From assembly GCA_009909035.1 (NCBI GenBank), contig JAAAOB010000170.1, forward strand, positions 1 through 44,125: a stretch of 44,125 nt of DNA, given 5' to 3'. Source of the stretch: Bacteroidota bacterium. Lineage in GTDB: Bacteria; Bacteroidota; Rhodothermia; Balneolales; Balneolaceae. This document shows, one piece after another, positions 16,983 to 25,789 of the stretch. The translations under genes and the position numbers were made by a program. The notes under the pieces were generated by a model. It did not search any database. It was not told the origin of the DNA and saw nothing but the letters and a program-made list of their open reading frames with translations. Every line of letters starts with the position of its first letter. Within the stretch, counting starts at the first letter, position 1.

Positions 16983-17924
16983 TCATTCCTCTGCTTGCTG
17001 TACTGGTTCAATACCCAGGCACGACAAAAGATCCTGTTCTTTAAATGGCTTTTGCATCAGATCATCAAATCCAAGTTCAATCAGATCCTCGCGGGTATAC
17101 TGCTGGGTAGCTGTTACAGCAATAATCTTTGAAGCGGTAAGCTGTTTATCTTTGCCAGAGCGCAGAGCCTTCACTGTTTCAACACCATTCATAACCGGCA
17201 TGCTCAAATCCATTAGAATCATATCCGCACTCCACTGGTCCAGGACCTGAAGAGCGGCTTCCCCGTTCGATGCTTCCTGTACTTCAAATCCATAGCGCTT
17301 CAACATTAATTTCAGGAGCGTCCGGTTGATCGATACATCATCAACAACCAATACTTTCCGAACCTTGTGTTCTTCAACGGAAACATCACCGCGCCCGCTC
17401 TCTTCGCGTTCAGTACCCAGTACGGTATTAATTTTTCTGTCCAATTGTTTTGAGTGGTAGATAATTTTGTCCAATAGTTTAATCTGATCAACCGTCAGGT
17501 CAGTATCTTTTTTCATTAATTCTGCAAACCCGAAAATGGCATGTAATGGTGTTTTAAGTTCATGAGATACATCCAAATCGCGAGTATGCTCAGCAGACAC
17601 GCCGTCGGGCAAAACTTTTAAGAATCTGCCTGCTATCTTTTGGTTGTCATCTTTGATGGTGAAGTATTTCAACCTACATTTTTTTCCATCTTTACAAGTA
17701 ATTTCGACAATATCGGATAAGTGATGATCCATGCTTCTTTTAAGAGGGCTCAGTTCTGGCAATTCATGTATATTTTTTCCCGTCAGGGATTTATAATTTT
17801 TATCAAAGAGAGCTGAAAAGCCGAAATTTGCGTACTGAATATTTCCATCCTGATCTACTATTGCACTGCCGACATCTGAAAAGTCGAGTATTGATCGCAA
17901 AAATGTAGGTTCGTCCAGGTTCAT
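16983..17924 (-). CDS. PAS-HisKA-receiver protein lacking the HATPase domain
   Basis: A 313-residue signalling protein. Residues about 7-105 form a PAS-like sensor domain (LDFSDVGSAIVDQDGNIQYANFGFSALF). Residues about 113-168 form a HisKA dimerisation/phosphoacceptor domain with the H-box DVSHELKTPLHAIFGFAELM and phosphoacceptor H121. After a short linker comes a full receiver domain at about 189-297, with acidic pair D195/D196, phosphoacceptor D239 (MILMDLSMPVMNG), T271 and K292. The ATP-binding HATPase_c domain normally found between HisKA and the receiver is absent: there is no N, G1 or G2 box and only about 20 residues of linker. It therefore cannot phosphorylate itself in the usual way. 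It probably takes phosphate from another kinase or from the Hpt protein at 11751, or works by binding alone. No transmembrane segment is seen, so it is probably cytoplasmic, and it is preceded by a candidate membrane peptide. Confidence 0.85.
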   Translation of the reverse strand: MNLDEPTFLRSILDFSDVGSAIVDQDGNIQYANFGFSALFDKNYKSLTGKNIHELPELSPLKRSMDHHLSDIVEITCKDGKKCRLKYFTIKDDNQKIAGRFLKVLPDGVSAEHTRDLDVSHELKTPLHAIFGFAELMKKDTDLTVDQIKLLDKIIYHSKQLDRKINTVLGTEREESGRGDVSVEEHKVRKVLVVDDVSINRTLLKLMLKRYGFEVQEASNGEAALQVLDQWSADMILMDLSMPVMNGVETVKALRSGKDKQLTASKIIAVTATQQYTREDLIELGFDDLMQKPFKEQDLLSCLGIEPVQQAEE

Positions 17925-17940
17925 CTCTGTTTGTTAATTT

Positions 17941-18084
17941 TCATTCCTTTCTTTTCCTGATTTTGTAGGTGTAATACAACAACAAGAAAAACAGAATCAG
18001 GAAAAGCACACCAAGGGTGATTCGGATCAGTGATCCAGGCAGTTCGGTTTTAATTATGGTCGGATAACAGCTTATTAACTTCAC
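17941..18084 (-). CDS. candidate 47-residue single-pass membrane peptide
   Basis: A GTG-start ORF (MKLISCYPTIIKTELPG...) with a strongly hydrophobic stretch at about residues 19-37 (IRITLGVLFLILFFLLLYY) and a very basic tail (TYKIRKRKE). This is the layout of a real single-span, positive-inside small membrane protein with an inner basic C-terminus. It ends 16 bases before the PAS-HisKA-receiver gene on the same strand and begins 103 bases after folA, so it may be co-transcribed. The composition is unlike a random frame, but the start is uncertain: the frame stays open upstream of the GTG to a stop 30 bases earlier. No family is recognised. Confidence 0.42.
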   Translation of the reverse strand: MKLISCYPTIIKTELPGSLIRITLGVLFLILFFLLLYYTYKIRKRKE

Positions 18085-18187
18085 CCCGTGTTCTCTTACC
18101 AGGTCTATTACATACTAACATACAGGCTTTATCGCCCCATTTCAGTTAGTCTTTTTTAATTGAGAAAAGAGTAGGTAGCAGCTCGTT

Positions 18188-18664
18188 TTACTCTGACATT
18201 CTGTGATACTCTACAAAGGCGTAGTTCTCTTTTTCTTCTCTTGATATTTCTTCCCAGACCTGTCCGATTTTATCACGGTATTCAGGAAAAAAAGTATCTC
18301 CATCATACTGCTGTTTGATTTCCGTGATGATGAGTTGGTCAGCCAGTTCCAGTGTTTGCCGGTAAACGTCTCCCCCTCCTATAACAAACACCTTTTCGCA
18401 GCTCGACAGATGATCTAAGGCCTCTTGAATGGTAGTAAAGGTTGGGACGTGATCATAAGATGTTGTTTTGCTAAGAACGATAGCCTTTCTGCCGGGGAGT
18501 GGTGTTTCATTTAGCTCCTCAAAAACGATTCGTCCCATCAGGAGCGGGTGGCCCATCGTCTTCTGTTTAAAAAATGCCAGATCTCCGGGATACCGCCATG
18601 GAAGGGTTCCATCTTTCCCAATGACTAAATTGGGATCGTGAGCAGCAATTATGATTAATTTCAT
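18188..18664 (-). CDS. folA: dihydrofolate reductase
   Basis: A 158-residue DHFR of normal length. The N-terminus IIIAAHDPNLVIGKDGTLPW and the catalytic acid D28 in WRYPGDLAFF are as expected, followed by the cofactor-site stretches MGHPLLMGRIVFEEL and VFVIGGGDVYRQTL. It regenerates tetrahydrofolate from the dihydrofolate produced by thymidylate synthase. It overlaps thyA by 4 bases (ATGA), the classic thyA-folA coupling. The usual MGRKTFES block reads MGRIVFEE here, a modest variant. Confidence 0.95.
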   Translation of the reverse strand: MKLIIIAAHDPNLVIGKDGTLPWRYPGDLAFFKQKTMGHPLLMGRIVFEELNETPLPGRKAIVLSKTTSYDHVPTFTTIQEALDHLSSCEKVFVIGGGDVYRQTLELADQLIITEIKQQYDGDTFFPEYRDKIGQVWEEISREEKENYAFVEYHRMSE

Positions 18665-19509
18665 ACTGCCACCGGAAAGCGAATAGGGTCGTGCGGGTTA
18701 TACCCTGTAAGTTCAAAATCGGAAAACTCAAGCTGGTCAAGAGGTTTAGAACGAATGGTAAGCCGGGGCAACGGGCGGGGTTCTCGTTTGAGTTGCTTTT
18801 TAAGACCCTCGATGTGGTTTTCATAAATATGGGCATCCACAATGGTATGAGAAAAATGGCCCGGTGTTAACCCGGTTTCCCCGGCAATTGCCATTGTTAA
18901 AGCGGAGTAGCAGGCCAGGTTAAAGGGAATGCCCAGCGCAATATCTCCCGATCGCTGCGTTAGGTGGCAGTTTAACCGTCCGTCTGAAACATTGAAAATA
19001 TACATTACATGACAAGGCGGCAGCCGCATTTCATCGAGTACTCCGGGGTGCCAGGCACTGACAACGATACGCCGGCTGTTGGGATTGGTCTTTAGCATAT
19101 CAATGGCCCGCTGCACCTGGTCGTATTCATCGTATGCCCAGCTGGTCTCCTCTGCCGATCCCTTGCCTGGATAGCTGTGTCCATCAGCAGAAGAAAGTGA
19201 AGGGAATCGCCGCCACAGTGTCGGGTAAATGGGCCCCACATAGCCATCATCATCCGCCCAGGCATCCCAGATGTGGCAGTCATTTTCATCACGGAGCCAC
19301 CGGATGTGATCCTCACCCCGGAGATACCATAACAGCTCCAGAATTACCGATCGAAAATAGACTTTTTTTGTCGTAAGCAGCGGAAACCCTTTCGAAAGAT
19401 CAACCCTGTAGTGCTCTGCAAAACAGGAAAGCGTTGGTGTGCCTGTACGATTTTGTTTTTTTACGCCGTTGTCAAGAACATTTTGTACAAGGTCGAGATA
19501 TTGTTTCAT
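18661..19509 (-). CDS. thyA: thymidylate synthase (ThyA type)
   Basis: A 282-residue folate-dependent thymidylate synthase that converts dUMP to dTMP. The nucleophile is C166 in MRLPPCHVMYIFNV; the QRSGDIALGIPFNLACYS block binds dUMP and folate; and RTGTPTLSCF at residues 21-30 holds the phosphate-binding arginine region. A short insert at about 106-122 (SSADGHSYPGKGSAEET) replaces the region seen as a longer loop in some orthologues. It begins 56 bases after rnc and is coupled to folA by a 4-base overlap. Confidence 0.97.
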   Translation of the reverse strand: MKQYLDLVQNVLDNGVKKQNRTGTPTLSCFAEHYRVDLSKGFPLLTTKKVYFRSVILELLWYLRGEDHIRWLRDENDCHIWDAWADDDGYVGPIYPTLWRRFPSLSSADGHSYPGKGSAEETSWAYDEYDQVQRAIDMLKTNPNSRRIVVSAWHPGVLDEMRLPPCHVMYIFNVSDGRLNCHLTQRSGDIALGIPFNLACYSALTMAIAGETGLTPGHFSHTIVDAHIYENHIEGLKKQLKREPRPLPRLTIRSKPLDQLEFSDFELTGYNPHDPIRFPVAV

Positions 19510-19565
19510 ATTTTCGAAAATTTGTCCGGAAAACTATTGAGGTTTTTATCACTGATAAGTTAAAA

Positions 19566-20324
19566 CTACTCATCTTCTCTCAATTGACGTAACGCTTTTT
19601 CTGCAGCTTTCTGTTCAGCCTCTTTTTTACTTTTCCCTACTCCTTCTGCTGAAAGTCCTCCTTTAATATCAACTGCTACGGTAAACGTTTTATCGTGAGC
19701 CGGCCCATCTTCTCCGGTTACACGATATTCAGGCAGAGGGTCATTTTGTGCCTGAAGATATTCCATCAACATACTTTTGTAGTTATCCGCCTTACCTTCG
19801 AGCGACTGTAGGTCAAGGTGCTCATTCATCAGATTTTCAGTAAAAAAAAACGTAAAATTATACCCTTTTGTGAGATAGACCGCCGCAATGATCGCCTCAA
19901 AAAGATCCGCAAGCACACTCTTGGATACTTCAATTCCCTGGCCCGAGGCACGTTGACCGATCTCCATAACCTCGTTGATTTTCATATTTTCTGCCATCTG
20001 CGCAAGTGTTTTGCCGCGCACCACTTTAGCTCTGAGCTTGGTTAAAAACCCTTCATTAGCCAATGGATATTTATCGAAGAGAATCTCTGTTACAATAAGA
20101 TCAAGTACGGCATCGCCCAGAAATTCGAGCCGTTCATACGTTTCGTGAGCCTGTATTTTACTGCCGTCGATAATTGACCTGTGGCGCAGAGCCCTTAGAA
20201 ATATGCCTCTGTCGTCAGGGGGAATTTCAAAACCGAGCAGTTTTTCGAGTTTTTTGATGCGGGTGGAAGGTTGGCTATATCGTTCTGTTGGTGCTGAAAA
20301 CCAACTCTTTAACCTACCAAGCAT
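19566..20324 (-). CDS. rnc: ribonuclease III
   Basis: A 252-residue RNase III. The catalytic signature ERLEFLGDAVLDLIV lies at about residues 64-78, the second acidic site is near residue 140 (VLADLFEAIIAAVYL), and the C-terminal double-stranded-RNA-binding domain covers about 180-249 (YKSMLMEYLQAQ... KSKKEAEQKAAEKALRQL). It processes rRNA precursors and structured mRNAs. It starts 3 bases after fabF, matching the fab-rnc order found in many bacteria. The N-terminal 25 residues (MLGRLKSWFSAPTERYSQ) are a slight extension over shorter orthologues. Confidence 0.96.
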   Translation of the reverse strand: MLGRLKSWFSAPTERYSQPSTRIKKLEKLLGFEIPPDDRGIFLRALRHRSIIDGSKIQAHETYERLEFLGDAVLDLIVTEILFDKYPLANEGFLTKLRAKVVRGKTLAQMAENMKINEVMEIGQRASGQGIEVSKSVLADLFEAIIAAVYLTKGYNFTFFFTENLMNEHLDLQSLEGKADNYKSMLMEYLQAQNDPLPEYRVTGEDGPAHDKTFTVAVDIKGGLSAEGVGKSKKEAEQKAAEKALRQLREDE

Positions 20325-20327
20325 GCG

Positions 20328-21572
20328 TTACTCATCAAACTTTTTAAAAACAAGTGTTGTGTTGTGGCCGCCAAATCCGAATGCATTATTCATGGCGTAG
20401 GTCACATCTCGTTTTACCGGTTCATTCGGGGTATAATTCAGGTCGCATTCGGGGTCCGGCGTTATCTGGTTGATGGTTGGTGGAACAACCCCGTGATAGG
20501 TAGTAAGCAGTGCAGCGATGGATTCTGCTGCACCGGCCGCACCAAGCATGTGACCGGTCATCGATTTAGTCGAGTTGAGATTCATTTTGTAGGCGTGATC
20601 ACCAAAAACCTTTTTTATGGTGTTTGATTCAGCCAGATCTCCCAGGGGTGTCGATGTTCCGTGCATATTGATATGATCAACATGTTCCGGATCTATTTCA
20701 GCCATTTTTAGGGCGGCTTCGAGTGCCAGTGTAACCCCATTTCCCTCGGGATCAGGAGCTGTAATATGATGAGCATCCGCCGAAAAGCCGTAGCCTACAA
20801 TCTCCCCGTAAATTCGCGCCCCGCGTTCCTGTGCTGATTCAAGAGACTCCAGGAACATCATGGCCGCACCCTCCCCGAGTACAAAGCCATCTCTGTCCTT
20901 GTCAAAAGGACGAGACGCCTCTTCAGGAGAGTCGTTGCGCCGGGAGAGAGCTTTCATTGAGCTAAAGCCGGAAATACCGATCGGCCAAACACAGGACTCC
21001 GTCCCGCCGCAAACAGCCATATCCGACTGACCATACTTAATAGTATCGTACGCCAGGCCGATATTCTGAGAGCCGGTAGCACAAGCGGAGACAGCGCAAT
21101 AGTTAGCCCCCCGGAACCCGTACTTGATCGATATATGCCCTGCCGGCATATCCGGTATCAACATCGGAATAAAGAAAGGATTCACTCCCCGTGGCCCATG
21201 GTTATGATGCTCAATAGACTGGTCATAGAATGTTTTCATTCCACCTATTCCCGTTCCCACGATAACAGCAACGCGATCTTTATTGATTGAGTCGAGATCC
21301 ACCTGACTATCTTGAATGGCCTCCTCGGCCGTAATCAGCCCATATTGAGAGACATTATCAAGCCGCCGGGCTTCTTTACGCTCAAAATATTCACTTGAGT
21401 CGTAATTATTTATCTGCCCGGCAAACTTCGTGGGATAGTCTGATGTATCGAAGTGCTCAATGGTACGGACTCCACTTTTACCGGCAACTAACCCATCCCA
21501 AAACTCAGGTGCAGTTTTGCCTACCGGTGTTAAGGCGCCAATACCAGTTACTACTACTCTACGTCCAGTCAT
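20328..21572 (-). CDS. fabF: beta-ketoacyl-ACP synthase II
   Basis: A 414-residue condensing enzyme. The active-site cysteine is C164 (CAVSACATGSQ), and the two catalytic histidines fall in HINMHGTSTPLGD and KSMTGHMLGAAG, with GFGGHNTTLVF at the C-terminus. It extends acyl-ACP chains using malonyl-ACP. It lies directly after acpP (23 bases) and 3 bases before rnc. Length and the C-H-H set exclude FabH. FabB is an alternative name, but the synteny favours FabF. Confidence 0.96.
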   Translation of the reverse strand: MTGRRVVVTGIGALTPVGKTAPEFWDGLVAGKSGVRTIEHFDTSDYPTKFAGQINNYDSSEYFERKEARRLDNVSQYGLITAEEAIQDSQVDLDSINKDRVAVIVGTGIGGMKTFYDQSIEHHNHGPRGVNPFFIPMLIPDMPAGHISIKYGFRGANYCAVSACATGSQNIGLAYDTIKYGQSDMAVCGGTESCVWPIGISGFSSMKALSRRNDSPEEASRPFDKDRDGFVLGEGAAMMFLESLESAQERGARIYGEIVGYGFSADAHHITAPDPEGNGVTLALEAALKMAEIDPEHVDHINMHGTSTPLGDLAESNTIKKVFGDHAYKMNLNSTKSMTGHMLGAAGAAESIAALLTTYHGVVPPTINQITPDPECDLNYTPNEPVKRDVTYAMNNAFGFGGHNTTLVFKKFDE

Positions 21573-21595
21573 ATTCTATGGTTGGTTGTGCTTAT

Positions 21596-21829
21596 TTAAT
21601 TTTGCTCCAGATATTTCACAGCATCGCCAACGGTTGCAATGTTTTCAGCATCTTCGTCAGGAATACTCAGGTCAAACTCTTTTTCAAATTCCATGATCAA
21701 CTCCACGGTATCGAGCGAGTCCGCCCCAAGGTCGTTTGTGAAGTTGGCTTCGGTTACCACTTCAGATTCGTCAACTCCAAGCTTATCAACAATAATCGCT
21801 TTAACTTTTGATTCTACGTCTTGTGACAT
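21596..21829 (-). CDS. acpP: acyl carrier protein
   Basis: The 77-residue acidic protein begins at the ATG at 21829 ([19 protein letters not shown]); an in-frame upstream ATG would add 22 unconserved residues and is rejected. The 4'-phosphopantetheine attachment serine is S38 in [16 protein letters not shown]. It carries growing fatty acids. It sits between fabG (121 bases upstream) and fabF (23 bases downstream), the normal place. The 121-base A/T-rich gap before it may hold an additional promoter, since ACP is needed in large amounts. Confidence 0.97.
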   Translation of the reverse strand: MSQDVESKVKAIIVDKLGVDESEVVTEANFTNDLGADSLDTVELIMEFEKEFDLSIPDEDAENIATVGDAVKYLEQN

Positions 21830-21950
21830 TTTGATCTTTATTTTATTTAAGGTTATGTAATTAAAAAACGAATTCTGTCGCCTATAATACGACATCTAAA
21901 TCAAAAATAACACGTTTTGCGTTATTCTATGAACTTCACACAAATTATGG

Positions 21951-22697
21951 CTACATCGCCATGCCGCCATCCACACGAATGACCTCTCCGGTGATGTAAG
22001 AACTTAGATCCGAGGCAAGAAAAGCCGCTGTATTTGCTACTTCCTCAGGTTCTCCAGGTCGCCCGAGTGGCGTTTCTGATTTTATTGACTCGAGAACCTT
22101 TTCACTCAAATTTTCTGTCATTTCGGTCAGGATGTATCCCGGTGCTATAACATTCGCACGAATTCCGCGGCTGGCAAGTTCCTTAGCATATGATTTAGTA
22201 AAACCCACGATTCCGGCTTTCGATGCCGCATAATTGCTCTGCCCCGCGTTCCCCGTCAGGCCAACAACGGACCCAACATTAATGATTGATCCGCCCTTGG
22301 CGCGCATCATGGGTTTAGCGGCGGCTTTACAGTAATTAAAAATACTCTTCAGGTTTGTATTGATTACTTCATCCCACTGATCTTCACTCATCCTGAGGAT
22401 TAAATTGTCCCGCGTAATGCCGGCGTTGTTTACGAGCACATTTAAAGACCCCCACTCGGATGCAATGGACTGTATTACTTCGTCAGCTTTTTCAAACTTA
22501 ACGGCATCAGCCTGGTAGGCTTTTGCGTGCACTCCCTTCGATTTCATGCTCTCCACGACTTCCTCTGCAGCTTTTGAGGAGCTTGCATAGGTGATCGCCA
22601 CATTGGCCCCAAGGTCTGCAAAATGAAGAGCCATAAAACGGCCGATTCCCCTGCTGCCACCGGTAATCAAACAGTTTTTTCCTTTTAAATCCATCAT
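21951..22697 (-). CDS. fabG: 3-oxoacyl-ACP reductase
   Basis: A 248-residue classical short-chain dehydrogenase. The NADPH site GGSRGIGRF is near residues 14-22, NNAGITRDNL follows at about 87-96, the catalytic serine is in IINVGSVVGLTGN and the Tyr-Lys pair in NYAASKAGIVGFTKS; the C-terminus EVIRVDGGMAM is diagnostic of FabG. It reduces beta-ketoacyl-ACP in fatty-acid elongation. Two adjacent ATG codons (22697 and 22694) could each serve as start. It lies 3 bases after fabD. Confidence 0.95.
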   Translation of the reverse strand: MMDLKGKNCLITGGSRGIGRFMALHFADLGANVAITYASSSKAAEEVVESMKSKGVHAKAYQADAVKFEKADEVIQSIASEWGSLNVLVNNAGITRDNLILRMSEDQWDEVINTNLKSIFNYCKAAAKPMMRAKGGSIINVGSVVGLTGNAGQSNYAASKAGIVGFTKSYAKELASRGIRANVIAPGYILTEMTENLSEKVLESIKSETPLGRPGEPEEVANTAAFLASDLSSYITGEVIRVDGGMAM

Positions 22698-22700
22698 TTG

Positions 22701-23585
22701 TTATTGAATCCCTGATATGTTTGCATTTGACACTGTACGCTTCACAAGCCCCTGGAGTACCTTTCCGGGGCCTACCTCAATAAAATCAGTCACTCCTGCC
22801 TCCTCCATGGAGAGAAGCGTTTGTGTCCACCGTACAGGAGATGTCAGCTGATCAATTAAATTCTTTTTAATCTCTTTGGGATCCGTGGTTGAACGCCCAG
22901 TTGAATTACTATAAAACGAGCAGGAAGGATTGCTGAAGTCGATTGTTTCCACACGTTCTTTTAATCCTTCTAAAGCGGGTTTCATCAGCGGAGAGTGAAA
23001 GGCACCGCTCACAGGCAGTATTTTAGCCAGCCTACAGCCCTCATCTTTAGCTATATCCACGGCCTTATGCACAGCGTCTGTATCGCCTGAAATAACCAGC
23101 TGCCCCGGACAGTTGTAATTTGCCGACACCACGGGTTTCTGAATCTCGCCCGACGCCTTTTCACATATTCTGTCAACGTCTTCATCATCCATGCCGATGA
23201 TTGCAGCCATAGTGCCCGGATTCTCTTCACCGGCCTTCAGCATTAAATTCCCGCGAAGCTGAACAAGGTTCAGTGCCGTTTCAAAAGTAAGGACGCCTGC
23301 TGCCACAAGTGCTGAAAATTCGCCTAAACTGTGACCTGCAACTGCATCTGGTTCAAACCCGTGCTCTCTGTACAAAGCCACGGAGTGCAGAAAGATGGCC
23401 GGTTGCGTGTAGCGGGTCTGCATTAACGTGTCCGATGGCCCTTCGAACATGATGTCCGAAATTGAATAGCCAAGCAGATCATTGGCCCGTAAAAACAGCT
23501 TCTTTACGCTGTTACTGGATTTAAAATGATCCCTGGCCATGCCTACAAACTGAGACCCTTGTCCCGGAAATATGATAGCTTTCAT
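22701..23585 (-). CDS. fabD: malonyl-CoA:ACP transacylase
   Basis: A 294-residue acyltransferase. FPGQGSQ at residues 6-12 and the nucleophile elbow GHSLGEFSALVAAG with S86 are typical, and the catalytic histidine is in VSGAFHSPLM. It loads malonate onto ACP for FabH and FabF. Its ATG directly follows the fabH stop without a spacer base, and fabG follows after 3 bases, so it is embedded in the fab operon. Confidence 0.96.
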   Translation of the reverse strand: MKAIIFPGQGSQFVGMARDHFKSSNSVKKLFLRANDLLGYSISDIMFEGPSDTLMQTRYTQPAIFLHSVALYREHGFEPDAVAGHSLGEFSALVAAGVLTFETALNLVQLRGNLMLKAGEENPGTMAAIIGMDDEDVDRICEKASGEIQKPVVSANYNCPGQLVISGDTDAVHKAVDIAKDEGCRLAKILPVSGAFHSPLMKPALEGLKERVETIDFSNPSCSFYSNSTGRSTTDPKEIKKNLIDQLTSPVRWTQTLLSMEEAGVTDFIEVGPGKVLQGLVKRTVSNANISGIQ

Positions 23586-24575
23586 TTATTTACCCCATTT
23601 TAGGTAGATCGATCCCCAGGTAAGCCCGCCGCCAAATGCTGAAAGAATCAGGTTGTCACCTTTTGTTAGCTGATCGTCCCAATCACATAAACAGAGTGGA
23701 ATAGTGGCAGACGTTGTGTTACCGTACCTATCGATATTAATCATCACTTTATCTTTATCCAAACCCATTCGCCGGGCCGTGGCATCAATAATCCGGAGAT
23801 TTGCCTGGTGCGGAACCAGCCAGGCGACCTGTTCTGGTTCAAGATTATTTTTTTTCATAATCTCCAGAGACACGTCGGCCATTCCATGCGTTGCTTTTTT
23901 AAAAACAGCTCTGCCATCCTGCCGTAAATAGTGCAGCTTATCCTTAACCGTCTGTTCAGAAGCGGGCTTCACGCTTCCACCTGCCGGCTGATAGAGCATA
24001 CACTCTTCATCTCCATCGGTGTGATGGATATAGTCAATGATGCCAATCTCTTCGTCCGTAGCTTCAAGTACTACGGCGGCGGCGGCATCACCGAATAATA
24101 TGCACGTTGTACGATCGGTGTAATCAATAATCGAACTCATTTTGTCGGCGCCGATAACAAGCACTTTCTTTGCCCGGCCCGATTCTATCAGGTTTCCACC
24201 GTTACTTAAAGCAAATAGAAAGCCGGAACAGGCAGCCGAAAGATCAAAAGCATAGGCATTTTTAGCTCCAATACGTTTCTGTACAAGGCAGGCCGTAGCC
24301 GGGAAAAAATAATCGGGTGTGACGGTAGCCACTATAATTGCATCAATTTCCTCGGGGGCGGTTCCTGCATCCTCTAAAGCAGCGTTTGCCGCACGCTCTG
24401 CCATATACGATGTACCCAGTCCTTCACCTTTCAGGATCCGTCGTTCTCTAATGCCGGTGCGGCTTTGAATCCATTCATCATTGGTTTCCACCATGGACTC
24501 AAGTTCTTTGTTGGTAAGTACGTAGTCAGGGAGATACTTACCGATTCCGGAAATTTTTGCAAAAATAGAAGGCAT
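23586..24575 (-). CDS. fabH: beta-ketoacyl-ACP synthase III
   Basis: A 329-residue initiating condensing enzyme. The active-site cysteine is C116 (DLSAACSGFLFAL), the histidine is in WLVPHQANLRI, and the asparagine is in RYGNTTSATIPL. The N-terminus ISGIGKYLPDYVLTN and TNDEWIQSRTGIRERRI match FabH well. It condenses a primer acyl-CoA with malonyl-ACP. It follows plsX by 9 bases. Primer choice (acetyl or branched) is not readable from sequence alone. Confidence 0.96.
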   Translation of the reverse strand: MPSIFAKISGIGKYLPDYVLTNKELESMVETNDEWIQSRTGIRERRILKGEGLGTSYMAERAANAALEDAGTAPEEIDAIIVATVTPDYFFPATACLVQKRIGAKNAYAFDLSAACSGFLFALSNGGNLIESGRAKKVLVIGADKMSSIIDYTDRTTCILFGDAAAAVVLEATDEEIGIIDYIHHTDGDEECMLYQPAGGSVKPASEQTVKDKLHYLRQDGRAVFKKATHGMADVSLEIMKKNNLEPEQVAWLVPHQANLRIIDATARRMGLDKDKVMINIDRYGNTTSATIPLCLCDWDDQLTKGDNLILSAFGGGLTWGSIYLKWGK

Positions 24576-24584
24576 GAAATTTAT

Positions 24585-25574
24585 TTAGTTAAGAGAGGCT
24601 TTAATCTTCTCATTCACCCCGTTTTCGATACAGTAAGAGGCATTTAGAATCATATTTTTGATAGCATTAACGGTGCTTCCGCCATGACCTACAAAACTGA
24701 CCCCATCAACACCTAAAAATGGAATTCCACCCACATGCTCATAATCAAAAGTGTGCATAGATTTGGAGAGCAGTGTGTAGACCTGCTGCTGAGTCTCTTC
24801 ACTGACATTCATTTCGCGCATGTGCTTTTCAAATAGCATCTTAAGGATTGAAGGAATGGATTCCCCGAATTTCAGAATAATATTACCCGTGAACCCGTCG
24901 GTCAAGAAAACATCGCACTTTCCCGTTAGAATGTCTTTGCCTTCAATGTTTCCAATAAAATTGTCGAGGTCACTCAGTCGTTTAAATGCATCTTTAATAA
25001 GATCCGTACCCTTTTCCTGCTCTTCACCGACATTTACAAGCCCTATTTTAGGGCCCTCCACACCCAGGATCTCTTTCACAAAGATAGATCCCATCAAGCC
25101 GAACTGGTAATACATTTCCGGTTTGAGCTCAAGATTTGCCCCGGCATCTATCAAGAGGCGTACGCCATTAATTGTTGGATAAATGGCGCCGATTGTTGGC
25201 CGCAGAACACCTTCGAGTTTACCAAGATACACAGTTGAGGCGGCCAAAAGCGCGCCGGTGTGGCCTGCACTTACAAAGGCGTGGCAATCTCCGGCTTTGT
25301 GAGCACGTATCCCCATGGAGATTGAAGAGTCCCGCTTCTCTTTAAGCACAGATGAGGCTGAATCATCCATTGTGATTACAGAATCAGTATGAAGTATGTC
25401 TACCCGGTGTTCATCATACTCGATGTCTGCTCGACTCAATTCTTTCGTAATCAGATCCTTCGGACCAACGAAAAGAACGTTAAGATCAGGTTGAGCTTTC
25501 AGGGCTTCAAGACCACCTCTGACGGGGTTTTCAGGATAATGATCTCCACCAACTGCATCTACTGCAATTACCAT
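24585..25574 (-). CDS. plsX: phosphate acyltransferase PlsX
   Basis: A 329-residue PlsX. The N-terminus VIAVDAVGGDHYPENPVRGGLEAL and the blocks ASSVLKEKRDSSISMG, HAFVSAGHTGALLAAS and FLTDGFTGNIILKFGE are family signatures. It makes acyl-phosphate from acyl-ACP for PlsY in phospholipid synthesis, on the inner face of the membrane. It follows rpmF by 15 bases, preserving the widespread yceD-rpmF-plsX-fabH order. Confidence 0.96.
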   Translation of the reverse strand: MVIAVDAVGGDHYPENPVRGGLEALKAQPDLNVLFVGPKDLITKELSRADIEYDEHRVDILHTDSVITMDDSASSVLKEKRDSSISMGIRAHKAGDCHAFVSAGHTGALLAASTVYLGKLEGVLRPTIGAIYPTINGVRLLIDAGANLELKPEMYYQFGLMGSIFVKEILGVEGPKIGLVNVGEEQEKGTDLIKDAFKRLSDLDNFIGNIEGKDILTGKCDVFLTDGFTGNIILKFGESIPSILKMLFEKHMREMNVSEETQQQVYTLLSKSMHTFDYEHVGGIPFLGVDGVSFVGHGGSTVNAIKNMILNASYCIENGVNEKIKASLN

Positions 25575-25589
25575 AAATTTTGATTTGTA

Positions 25590-25769
25590 TTATTCTGACG
25601 TTTGGATAACCTGCGAACCCCTGTAATATCCACACTCCATGCAGACATGATGATATCTGTGAAGAGCCCCGCAATTGGAGCACTCTTTCAGTGTGATATC
25701 CTTTATGCTTTGGTGTGCTCTTCGTTTATTTTTGCGTGCTTTGGATGTCTTTCGTTTTGGATGTGCCAT
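25590..25769 (-). CDS. rpmF: 50S ribosomal protein L32
   Basis: A 59-residue basic protein starting MAHPKRKTSKARKNKRRAHQ, the standard L32 N-terminus. A zinc-ribbon of four cysteines is present as C30-x2-C33 and C43-x2-C46. It is a component of the large ribosomal subunit. It lies 20 bases after the yceD gene and 15 bases before plsX. Its four cysteines show this is the zinc-binding (C+) form. Confidence 0.97.
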   Translation of the reverse strand: MAHPKRKTSKARKNKRRAHQSIKDITLKECSNCGALHRYHHVCMECGYYRGSQVIQTSE

Positions 25770-25789
25770 CTACTTACGTTTAATATGTT

